Part shown: piece after piece, positions 35,901-48,700 of the stretch | Layout of the letters: every line of letters starts with the position of its first letter | Numbering within the stretch: position 1 is the stretch's first letter | Assembly (NCBI GenBank): GCA_940671915.1 | Contig: CALNVZ010002974.1 | Span: forward strand, 22,594,400 to 22,658,399 | From: Paracentrotus lividus | Lineage: Eukaryota; Echinodermata; Echinoidea; Camarodonta; Echinidae | DNA: 64,000 nt | Direction of reading: 5' to 3' | Notes under the pieces: generated by a model | Databases searched by the model: none | Seen by the model: the letters and a program-made list of their open reading frames with translations, nothing else | Told to the model about the DNA's origin: nothing | Translations under genes and position numbers: made by a program

Positions 35901-38900
35901 GTATTCATACGACATAGACGACGAAGAGGCAATTGACAAGATATGGATTTCAATCTAGATAGCATCGCCCAAGTAACGCATTTATCCTTTGTTTGGTAAT
36001 AACATCCAGCGAAGGCGTTACCATCTCAAACCATATTGAATGATATGATCAGGGAGCCAGGATTTCATGTGACAATATAATACGCATGAAATAATCGTAA
36101 CATTTTTTGGTCCAATTCTCCTTGAGATAACTAGCGATTTCGCATATATGTTTTGGCGTTTAATTTAAAATGCAGAAACAAATCTTATTTTACATAAGCT
36201 TTCATCACACTTTGGCATCAATTGTTGAGAGGGCCTAAAACAAAAAACAGTGAAGGAATAAATTGAAATCAAAAAGGGTACCTTTACTTTCTGCGAAACA
36301 AACTTGTACATAAGAGCCTTTCGCAGACGGACTTTTTTTCAGAAAGTTAAGTACGTATCGCACAGGTCATTCGTGCAAGTATTGTAAGACATATAAGACA
36401 TATTGGTAAGGGTCCACCGAGACAGAACGTGAGTGTACTCTTTAACATAAATGAAAATCAAGCGATGTCACATCAGCTCTTTAGTGAATTTGCTAATATC
36501 ACAGAGAGAACGCCTCAAAGCTTGGGTATGGAACTTTTTTTCGAGGACGCACCTGTAATGACACAGAATACGACATAAATGAGATGAGGGGAGGGGTCGG
36601 GCGAAAGCATTTAGAAGATAATTTTTAATATAGGTTTCTCTTCACAAGCTCAGCTTTTGAGTTTAAGAATCAAGAGAAAAGAGGTGAGCACAATAGTGGG
36701 TCTGCAATGAAAAACAAAATATCCACAACAAATGGAAGAGCAGAGAAGGCGATACCGTTAGCTAAAACGGTGGGGTAGCTGAATCGCTAAAAAGAGAAAC
36801 AGGAAGCGAAATCCGAAAGCAAGAGGAAAGCATATTAAGAGCAGAAGGAGGATGTAGACTACCATAGAGGGTGCTATCTCACTTCGCGGTACGACGCGTT
36901 TCGAGTACAGAGATAGAAATTTTGCTCATCCGGCGAATACCGATGAAATAAAAGTATAAAAGAGGACGAATCTCCTGGAAATTCTCGGAGACAGGATTTT
37001 ATCTTTTTCACAAATTGTCCCCGGAGGTCTCCGCGAAGTGAGATAGCACCCTAGTGAGATGGTGGATACTAGAACGGCATAATACAGATGTATGCGAGTG
37101 GAGAAGCCTGAACCAGTGATGCATAGCATTCAAGTGTGAATACTTTATGCAGTGTGTCCACATCGCCGAATGTTTGCCACCGTTCTGGTCAAATTGTGTG
37201 CACACGGCGGCGCAATAAACGGTGAAGGTACAGCGGTAGTGCCACGGTGAAGCGGTTGAAGCCCCGTCCAACACGTTCATTAGGAGCTCGCATGGGGCAC
37301 TCCGGCATCCGACGAGAGAGGGAATTTGTTAAGAAACTCTTGCCGGCGTGATGACGCGGGTATTTTCAGACCGGGTCTTTAAAACCGGACCGTTAAGTCG
37401 TATGAAAGGCCGCCCGAAGGTAAAGAGAAACTGAAATGAGGAACGACCGAGAACCAGTTTGTATGCCCGTTTGAGGAGACGGAATGGGACACCGTGGTGA
37501 GGTCAGGCAGAAGTGAAATCGATCACCACGCCTTTAGTACGATTTTCCCGCATTCAAAGCTACGCCCCTTGGTGGCTGAAGTACCTGGGAGCCATGACTA
37601 TCACTTATTAGTACCATAGTGAGAAACTGTAACGTACAGTCTCGAGTAGAAACTGACGTCTTTTGTAAGTCAGGTTTGTACCCGTTGATTGTTTACCAAC
37701 AAGATCAATCCAATAACTGAAATGGAATTTACAAAACAAAAGCATTATATACTCCATGAGGAAGTAAATCATACTGAACATGAAGCAGGGAGCATGAATT
37801 ATCGAAAGTTTGTTTGGGGGCTGGTTTACTCGGAAATTATAAGTTTTATAGGGGGCCATTATTTTGTCGTATTTGTAGATAAACTATTATAATGTCAAGT
37901 GTAAATAATAAAATTTGACGAATGAATGTGGATGATATGAAATCAATCAATTTGCATTTCTAAATTTTTGATTTATTTACACTAATTATAATAGATTTAT
38001 AAGCAATATGCGGCGAAATTGTGTCTTACTTAATTAAAATTGTTCTTATAGAGTTGCAAAGGAGGTGGGGAAATACCTCCAGGTGATTGCTGTCTTTTTT
38101 CCCAGAAGAAGTTTTCTTTCATATTTTAAATAATATGATTTTGAGGGTATGTTTTGGATGCTGATAATTATTGAATAGGGGGTCTGCGTATTAGTGGGAC
38201 TAGCTTGTGCGGGCCGTAGGCCGAAATGCCCATCTTATATCTCACAGAACAGAACGAGCTGTGGAGTAGGGATGTGCGTTCCAGACACGGGTCACTCCAT
38301 GCCATGTTATGATACATGTATAATATTTATTAATTTATTGAATCTGGGGAGAGCGGCGGTGCGATAATATGAGGGGGCGGGGGGGGGTGCCAACGGGCAC
38401 CCTCGTTAATCTCACATTATAATGGCACTATTTGTTACCCGGCAAGATTTTCGGTCCGTAGAAAATGCCCTGGTAAGGTGCCATTTTGTATGTTTCAATT
38501 ATTTCTATAGGGCTCTTTAAAAGTTGGTTTATCTTATTTGAGTACACCAGTGTCATGTACCATATAAAAATGTATATCAGGCCCACTAACTGGATAATTA
38601 AATTAATTGCATGATTATAGGTAACATGCACAGGTAATATGGGTCCCCCTAAAGCTACATTTTGCCTGAATTGGTTGCAATAAAGAGAACGAAATGAGCG
38701 ACACGGCGGGCACCAGTCTAATCTTTGGATGTTAAAGTGAATCAGTTGACTACTACGCTACTAAGACTTTATTGTGAAAAGAAAAAGCAAATTAATCACC
38801 TACCGCCCTGTCTGCAATATTAAAATAGTTGACGGTCATTAACCAAAGTGCCCATATTACCGAGGTCTGCATGTGCAGGTAATAAATGGGCACATGTATT

Positions 38901-41900
38901 TAAATGTACAGAGCGTTTTACAAAAAACATACATGAACTCTAGCCATGTCTCGAACATTGTGCTTAAAATGTGAAAATATATGTAACTTAAGATAATAAT
39001 TTTGAAATTAATATAGTTAAGAAAGACGCCTTCAGTAAAACCTTTGACTATATATTGGCGTTCATTGTTGATTGTATTAGTTGTATAGATTATTTAGTCT
39101 TGTGTTTTTAAAGATTATTAGTTTAAAGTATTATATGTATTCAATGTATAACAAAGTTCAATATAGGCCTACAGTAAAGTTTATCTTATAATTAATTATA
39201 TCACTGTGAATATAACCCCAAAAGAATCTAAGGCAAAGAGATTTGATGCCTTCATCCCTAAACTAAGAACCAGTACATCCTATTTCCGGCCATTTTGAGG
39301 ACTGTAAGTGCCTCATACTTACGTGACACTTAATGTTGCTCGCGTGAACAGGCAAGGCTCATAACGTGGGGCATTCAAGTGCAACATTGCATGCCACCTT
39401 CACCTAACAACAAATTGACGCTTACACGCTGATGTATGATCAGAAATGAATACTATAAAGCTTAACTAAATATAACACATTGAAGGTTAACCGTCTTCGG
39501 GAGGGGACACTACCGGTTCAAGGACACGTCCCTTTCACCATCACATTCTGTGAAATATTCAAATGTTACATCAGGGAAGTAAAAATGCCGACTAGTATTA
39601 AACCGCTACTCTTTGTCTTTGGTTTCAGGCAAGTTCTTCATCAAGTAAGACAATTTCGGGCAATTTGAGAATGCTCTCAACGAACGATCAGTAGTTTACG
39701 TATAAGCAGTTCATATGAACAACATTATGGGCTCAACAACCGGTTACACCGGTCACCGGTCGACGGGTCACGACATGGAATTTGCTTGCGATGGTGGCCC
39801 ATATTACGCCCTGCTGGACCCATATTACCTGCAATGTACGGCCTAATAATATACTATTAGTCTCTATGGCAACAACAAAATTTCGTATATTTTGGCAATC
39901 TTAGAAAGCGGCGGTTTCTCAGATATAAATAGCAATGTCATTTGCATGTATTTTTAATTAATAAAAATATTATATTAAGATATGTCTTGGTATAAGTTCT
40001 GATTAATTATTCAATTCTCAAGTAAATCGAAACTTAAAAGGGTCGTGGTGTAAAAACAATGAGAAAATAAACATGGAACAAAAAACTAATCATGGATCAT
40101 ACAAAAATTCCAATAAAGGCAGAATTATGAAATGATGTAGACATTATTTTTGATGCGATTCTATAGAGGGGTTTGCGTATTTGGCTAAAACGAATAATTG
40201 CAATGAAATGATATGACAAATATTAAGACAATTCATGAACATAAATGATGTAAAAATATAACAAATACTTACTGATAACAATATTTGTAATATGCTATAA
40301 TAACAAGGGATATTAAGAATATTCAGAAAGATGGGAAGATTCGCGGGAAATTTAAAATAATATTGCGATCATAGACTAATACAATTTGTTTTAATGAAAA
40401 GCGCGGGTATACAGAGTAATACATTGTAATTTGGGCAAACGTTTAAGACCAAACTGTACTGGAGTTTATTGCAAAAGTGTATTATAGATGAAACTTTAGA
40501 AATTATTGTCAAACAAAAACACGAAAACAAACAATGAAAAAGAATTGGACATACGTTTTAGATTAAATGTCCATAAAGAGGACCAAATTGCTTGAATTCT
40601 TCTCCCCGACCATGACAATAAAAGTAATTAGCAGATTGATAACAACGTATCTTTTGAAAGCTGCAATATCATGTCCTCTCTGAGACTTGTCTGCAGTGAG
40701 AGCGATGAAGATGTGAGAGCTTCTGAAAAAATAGGGCGGATTGAAGACAATACCATAAACGTGATTGAAGACACCGAATAGAGGATAGATTCCACCACAT
40801 AGGATAGATCCACCAGTCAGTCCACACCGTGCAATGTCCAGCTTTGTGGACGGGTGTGGACGTTTGTTGCCGTCCATTACAACATTCCGACATATGCGAC
40901 CGGTCATCACTAGACTCGCTTATACGTCCCTTACATCAGAGGGGTCTCGCAATCGAACCGGTGCCTGCAAATTCGTGCCCGCCGAAAATTGTGAGCATGC
41001 CCGGGCATATGCTCAAAACATTCGCGGGCATGAACTAGAAGACAGAAATCACTGTGAAACGTTGACGGTCATCACCGCGCTCATGGAGCTATGCCGGGTT
41101 AACGCACATCACCGGGGTATCGCCACCGTGTTCCCACAGCACCGTCGCACAAACGGCTGTTTTTGCACGGTTGCGAAGACGGTGGGAAAGACCGGTGAGT
41201 CCACCCGCGAAGAAAAACAATTTTCACTTTTTTCTGTACAGAGAAGCGGTAAGGGCGGTGGGCAAGCGGTAAATCGCACGACAAATGAAAGCATGGGACA
41301 TTACATATAAGGACGGTCAGCTCCGGTACCTCAAGGCTGTGCTAGGACCGTGGTAATAAAGGACCCTGGTATATGGAACGATACAGCACTCGGTGAAAAT
41401 GGATGAAAAATGCTATGGTGGCCCGGTGCCAGATTGCCGGTTAGCATAATTTCGGGGTTTTTGGTGAATTCGGGCGAAGACCGCGTTCCATTTTTACCCG
41501 GTGTATATGTGACACCGACCTATCTAGAATAAGATTCGAGAGTAATGATCTGCCCATTATGGAAATCTATCAACGCTTTGGTTACCTTTACAGATGTATA
41601 TAATGGTTTCAAACAATATTTTGTTCAGAGGAAATAAAATTTGTATCTTATTTCCTAAATCCAAAATCCCAAACCGTCTCCGGCTTGATCATCCATTATT
41701 GGGGATGTTCAATCTTACAGTAATTCAGAGTCTGTCGGTGGATAATTTTTGGGAAGAAAATATTTGTTTTCCTATGCCCTGCTTGAATGGTCCTGTGGTT
41801 GGTCTGCATTGCGCATGTTGTTCTATCCCTGACTCGATTCTTAAGCTGCAACGATTTTTACTCTCCTGAACCTGTAATCATAAAATATTGAATTAAATAT

Positions 41901-44900
41901 TTGATAATTGCAATTGTGTAACACATAGAAATTGCCAGGTGGAAATTGAAAAAGAAAATCCAATTTGAATTCAACGAGTTCCTCGGTCCCACGAGCCGAG
42001 TATTTTTCGCCCACAGAGTCCTCGTCCCAACCTGGCAACGACATACTCCGGTCCCCACGAGTCCTCGATCCCACGAGGCCAGATTTTTTCTCATATCATA
42101 TTTTCTCTCAAGCATAATAAAAATACTCGCCTCAGTGGCACCGAGGACTCGTGGGATCGGGACTCGTGGGACACGAGTACTCGTTGGATCCGAGGACTCG
42201 TGGGACCGGGGACTCGTGGGACCGAGACTCCGTGGGAAAATACGTCGCCTCGTTGGGACCGAGGACCGTTAAGGATCGAGAGACTCGTGGGAAAATACTG
42301 GGCGGACCGTGGGACCGAGGACTTGTGGGAAGACCCCTTTTTGTTCCTTTTAAAACTCCCTCGGAAACGGTTTTACGTCAATATAATTTATGATAAAGAA
42401 AGAGAGAGAAAAAAGGAGGAAAATAAGGAAAACAATGGCCAAAAATCGGAAGTGAATTAGCCTCTCGGTCATGGATAGTGTCGAGGGTCCATTGGCAAGA
42501 TGAGCCCTGGCTAGGTAAGATTGCTTCGCAAAGAGCCTGGAATAAAACCAAGACGCCGTTTACTCGGAGTCTCTCATCGGAAAAGTAACCTGTTATCATG
42601 TAAATATGAATTATGGTGCTTGGATAATATAATAGAGTATAATAAAATAGGAAGCTGTGTAATTCGGGGAGACCGGTATAAACATTCGTCAATATAAACT
42701 TTAATTGCGATTTGAGCTTAAATGATGCTTTCATAATTCGTAAGACAATTATTTTGGGAACAGTCTTGTTGAGTAAACGTCTTTTTGCAAATAATAGATA
42801 ATCTAGATATCTCGATAAAACGCTGATATTTTGTTTTGATTTTTTCGGGGCCACTTTGGTCATGTGTGATGATCCGAACTTATTCTACGCTGTCGGGGCC
42901 ACATCCCACGAGAGGAACGGAAATATCCTAGCTCAAAAACGTTTGAATATTTTTTTTAATAACCTTCGGCAGGTGTCAGAGCGAATGAACATACTGGCAA
43001 TTGTCCGGGACGTTACAATCAGTTCCCAAACGCCTACTGCCAATCTGTGTTCCTCGGGAGAAAAGGTCATCGTAGCAGTTGTAACTACCTGAACGTGAGT
43101 CAGTGGTCATAGAATCCCGACCCCTTCGGATTTCTGAAAGCATGTATATTGTTGGCACATTTGTCATAAATTAGGCTGTAGGTAAAGAACATATTCATTT
43201 AAATGTATTGTAAATTCAACACAACAAAAAATAATATCATAGCAAATAAATGAAAAAAAATACGAAGAATTGTGAACGCGGATGGCGGTTTTCTATAAAA
43301 GTGGATCAACATCTTTTCGTTTTAATCCTTACATGAAGTATCTTAAATTGACACTAAATATTTGCATTGTTGTGTGGGTTTTATAATTTATTGCAGGGGT
43401 TGCTTAACTCAGAATTTGCAAGAAAGACGCATTGCTCTACAAAGCTCGACTTTATGATTCTCGTCTAATCAGCAGTGAGCGTAAGGAAAAATAATAATAC
43501 ACAACTGGGAATACATTGGCTAGGATGGAGTATAGCGCGCAAGTAAAATTTCGCAAATCAGAGAAGTAGTCGTAAAAATATTTTATTTGAGAAAATGAGT
43601 TATATGGGAGAAACATAATGCTAAGGCTAAGTTTAAAAAAAAATGGAATATTAAAGCTATATCGAAACTGGTGGCAAAAACTTCTATCCCAATTAGCTCC
43701 ACACTTCCACGGGCATGCCTGCTACAAAGATTATCTTAGGCTTCCGAGCGCAAGCCGGGCAGTTTCCTAACCGGAGAAACCTACTCGCTTAGATTTTGCT
43801 GCTATGGTAACCAGAGATTGCCAATCTGATACCGGAAGAAATACACCGAGTCTTCACCCGTGAGACATAAGAAACGAGTACACGACGCGATAGCATGGGC
43901 TATTATTGCGATTGTTCGTTCTTGCTCTAACTAGAGACAGTCCCAAAGCATTGCCGAACTCCTGCAAATTCAGTTAAAAGAGAGAGGAGAGAGAAAAAAG
44001 ACAGGGACATATTTTGATTTTTTTTTAAGTTTGGGATTTTCCATGATAGAATGTGATGCCGGTCACGTCGAAAGGAGAAGGAGACTAATCGCGATTTTTG
44101 AAATCACATTTATTTGATATTATTGATACTCTGATTCATTGCCTTGAAATTTGCGATATATAACCGCTGTAAAGAGTAAATAGAAGTGTGGAGTATAGTC
44201 ACTACTGAAGCGCAGAAGGGAGAATTGTGTGCTCTTTTGAAGATCAAAATCAAGAGAAGAACGTCTGCGAAGTTTGCCTTCCGTTTCGGAACTCCGAGCC
44301 AAGAAAAATAAGACCATTTTGCAACACGCTCTACTCACGAAATGCCCAGCAACCACTTGTTAACACAAGTGAATACGGATCTTGCAACCAATGAAGGAGC
44401 GCTGCATTCAGCGTACATAGAGAGACAATACTCGTCACCGTCACGCATGGAATCGAGCTAACGCAGCAAAGCGTTGTTGTCTAAATAACATTCATAGTCT
44501 TCTCAAATACAAAAGAAACTAAATTTGGTTAGTCGTTTTATATCTTCGTCAAATAAAACAAAAACGTATGTCTTCTCTAATTGTTTAAGAAAAAGTCCGC
44601 TCTTTTAAGAACAAATGTTACCAATCCTGGCGCTAAATTAGTTAGAAAACATAAACTATTTTATAAAACTGCTTTTGAGGGTTTTTATTTCCGTCGTTTT
44701 TGCTGTGCGTTCTTTGAAATGTCAATCGCGTATACTCTTACTCATTATAACTCAGGTCATTTTGATCTGAACTCTGTAGGAAAGTTTACATAATAATGGT
44801 CTATAGACTAAATTATTCTTGTAGAGGGGTTTATGCATTTTGTTTATATTCTTTGAATAAGTAGTAGATGAGAATAGAGCCTACCAAAAATGTTTTAAGA

Positions 44901-47900
44901 TATTTTGCGCCTCACGAATGTACATTTAGAATTCTCTGATCACGTTTTATGAAGTGGCTAGTTAGCTTAAGACAATGAAAATAAAAGGTAAATGATTTGC
45001 TCGATCTCGTCTTTTATTGATAAAACCTGTTACCAGTAATAAGAGATATTAATAATTTTTAGAATGAATTATTCTAAGAGTAAATCGTATTTTGTTTCGT
45101 CGTGTTTAGTAAAACGCTACTTTCTTAAACACGTTATTTGTAAAATAAACTGCAGCAGAAGACTTTAACCTAAATACCTTGTATCAGAAGTATTATCACG
45201 TCACCTCTTTTGTATGCTCTATATGTTTCCCTGAGGAACCAAAATTTGTTAATAGGAGGGTTTTTAATTTCCCATCGGAGACACAGATATCGCGGCCCTT
45301 AAAATAAAATGCTGAAATAACATTAATTTGGATCACGATAGCTAAGTCAAGCAAGAAGTAAGCTTTTCCCACATAACCCCCCCCTCTCCCACACACCGAT
45401 TGTTAGATTTGACATTCGTTTGCGTGCTCCGCTATCCCGGATGAAACAGCTTTATTCACAGCAGGTTTGTGGCATCGCAACGCAAAATTCAGAGTGCAGC
45501 TAAAGAGAGTTTAGTTCGCTATTCGCTCACAAAAACGAAACAAAAATCCAGTTGAAATCACACATCACATGACAAAGCCATGCGTTGCTAAGGGCGGAGC
45601 TAAACGAAAGGGGAAATGAGCGTGGACATTCGCTTGTAAATGTCCGAAAAAAAAAAAATTATGACCGAAAAAACACTCGCCGAAAAACTGTTTTTTTTAC
45701 CACTTTCGCCGTTAACAATTTTCACTCATGTTTTAACTAGAGCAAAGATGAAGCATGGTAGACAGAAAAAATCAAACCAAAAAAAATTTCTCAAAATTTT
45801 TGACTTTTGTTATTTAGTTTGTTCGTCCATTTACTGCGATATTCTTGATCTGCGACTTTCTTCTCTGATGGTCTTCGAGACAAGACGTAATCACAAATTA
45901 TGAACAATGAGCATGGGTGAAGTCGAGTACAAAAGCGTTTTTTCTTGCATTCCAAAGCATGAGTACCTACCAAGGGAGCTTTTGACAATAGAGATTAACG
46001 ACCGGGATCATGGAACACCGCTTGGAAAATTGAGAAGTCAATCCATCCCCCTCTCTCTCCAAAAAAAAAAAAAACACAAAAACAAACAAAACAAAACAAA
46101 AACAAAGCAAAAAAACAACAACAACGAAAAAAAAAAAAAAGCAAAAAAAAGCCCAAAACAAAACAAAACAAAACAAAAAAACAACAACAAGAAGTAAACA
46201 AACAAGCAGCAGAAACAACAACACAAACATTCACAATTAATTTGATGCCATATATTCTTCGCCAAATTAAGCCAAATGAAAAAAAAACAAAAAACAAAAA
46301 CAAAAAATCTAAATTGGTATAGGTCTAATTATCCCACCATTTATTTTTGAAGTTGTCTTGTTTGAAGATTGTATCTCTAATAATGTGATTTCATGATATA
46401 TCTTGGTCGAGTTATCCTTCTTACATTCTGTATGTACCAATTTTCACTTGGATCTTTGATTCGTGATTGAATAACGGACGATCTTTAGAAGACAGCAAAT
46501 CTCACTTGCACTAAATAGCTGGGTGAAGAAAATCTGAATCTTGTGCATGCAGACAGAACACACCGCAGCCTCACACAATCACTCACACAATCACTCCACA
46601 TACACACACATACCACCAACACACACACACACGCGCGCACGCACCCAAACACCACTAAAATCCTCTCCCAACCACACCCTCAAAAACACACACACTACCC
46701 TCTATACACACACTCAAGGCGCACTCACATCACCTATCTCTCTATTCTCTCTAGCACTCTCTCAGACACACACACACACACACGCACACACACACACACA
46801 CAAACACACACAAACACACACACACACACACAACCAGCACCGTCATTCATAATAGAGTGGGTTTTTTTTTATATATTTTTTTTACCATGATCAAATTTAA
46901 GTGTGTTAGGGCANNNNNNNNNNNNNNNNNNNNNNNNNGGCGGGTTGTGTGCTTGAGGGTATGAGCGCGTGCTTGTGGTTGTTTATAGTGTGTGTGGATG
47001 TATGTTTTTCTGTATACAAATAAGATATATTTTTTTGCAAATGAAAATAGTACGAAACTATGCAGGAAACATTACTCTACCAAGATATATCATATAAACT
47101 ATAATTATATGTTCATTCTCTAATCAAGAAAAGTTCGAAATGAAATGACTCACTCTATTATTAGCAATGATTAGAATCATTTCTTGTCACACTAAATTGC
47201 AATACAGGTATACTCACATCGGCATTTAGGTCTTGATAGAGTACAGAGCGGTAGCCAATTTCTTGAAACACATGTTTTACGTTCTCCACGTCTATTTCAG
47301 ATCCTATCCGAAATGTCCCGTTGATAAAATTATTGTTGTTTAGGATGAATACTAGGCCCTTCTTTCGTGTACTCATGTTGTAATTCTGATATGTCATGAA
47401 CAATAAATCATGTAGATTATTAGCGTGTATTAACATGATTAAATGACAATAGTAAAGAGGACAATGGAATTAATTAGCTGCTTATAAGAACAACATTATT
47501 GTCTAGTTTAGGTAAGCCCCCCATGCACTATATACATAAATCTGATGTTTAGTAATACAGCAAATTATCAAAACAATATCTCATGATTGAAAAATACAGG
47601 GACTGCGGAGCCCCGGGGCTGGGGTCTGGAGCCCCAATCTTTTTTCAGCAAACGTGTACAAAAACGGGGAAAATTACCATAAATTTGTGATTATTAGCCT
47701 GTTCAGCTGCATACTTTCAAGAAGCTCCGCAGCCCCTAAATTAAACCTAGAATAATGTCATCTTTAATAACAGTGTTAACATTAAGTTTTTTCTTTTTCA
47801 AAACAACTCTTAAGAATAATAATCCGATTCCAAGATTTCAGAAACTGTTGAATTGCCTTACTTCGTCCGTATCTAGTTGAGTCTCAGTTGGTTCGGCTGG

Positions 47901-48625
47901 TGAAACAGACAAGTTTTTATAGTATCCATCCACATCAGGACAAATATCTGGGTTGATAAAGATATTTATTTTAATAGCATAGGGCATTTTTGACGAGCTA
48001 TTAAGTTACCAGTAACTTTGAATCGGAAGGTACGAGGTTCAAACCTCTGCTATGGCTCTATATGACGTAATTTGACCATATATTAATACTTATTTGCTGC
48101 ACGTGACCAATGCGAGATAAATGGGTATCCGTCAGTATGAAATTTCTTGAATTAAAGAGGAATTTAATAACTACAAAATTTAATCAGGCACATAATTCAG
48201 CAACGACACACATGGGACATGGTCATCTAGGCCCATATTCTACTAAGAAGACTGAGTTTGTATGCGTCGCAAGTTCGGACAGGCTATTGTGCGATCCTTT
48301 TGTCTGATGTTGACTGATGCATGCAGATGAAAGGATCCCACAATAGCCTGTTCGAACTTGCGACGCATACAAACTTAGTCTTCATAGTAGAATATGGGCC
48401 CTTGGGTTCGGGTCCCGCAGAGGTTTCTTTTTAGATCTCGAAATAATGCCAACATTGACGTAATTCTGATATAGCTCCGTACATTTTCTCCAATTCTCAT
48501 TTATTTCAACTTTAAATTACAGAAAAGCTGTAAATGTTGTTTGATTTTTCTATAAATGTCATCCATATACATGTATTTTATATATGTATATTAATATTAC
48601 CTGATTACCGGATATGTATATTATA

Positions 48626-48700
<75 letters not shown>

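Larger units (their letters stand above)
31822..46850. repeat. Error-rich second copy of 18,352-31,760 (probable assembly artefact)
   Basis: Base by base this interval follows 18,352-31,760 in the same order: IgGFc gene exons 4-5, 3'UTR, mariner, 155-bp MITE, perfect hairpin, 24-25 kb TE, caspase exons, A-rich element. It carries frequent one- to three-base insertions and deletions, densest before about 44.5 kb. Both coding and non-coding parts are hit equally, unlike decay under selection. It stops at a 25-N gap. This is the signature of gap filling with uncorrected long reads. Confidence 0.88.

Noticed and set aside
31822..46850. A second caspase gene and second IgGFc-like gene
   Set aside because: Order, non-coding sequence and TEs all match the left copy, and the differences are random small indels, so an assembly artefact is more likely than a gene duplicate.
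46541..46890. His/Thr-rich protein of up to 115 codons
   Set aside because: CA microsatellite inside the palindromic element beside the gap.
48000..48060. tRNA-like B box (ggttcaaacct)
   Set aside because: No A box or cloverleaf could be built around it; at most a SINE fragment.
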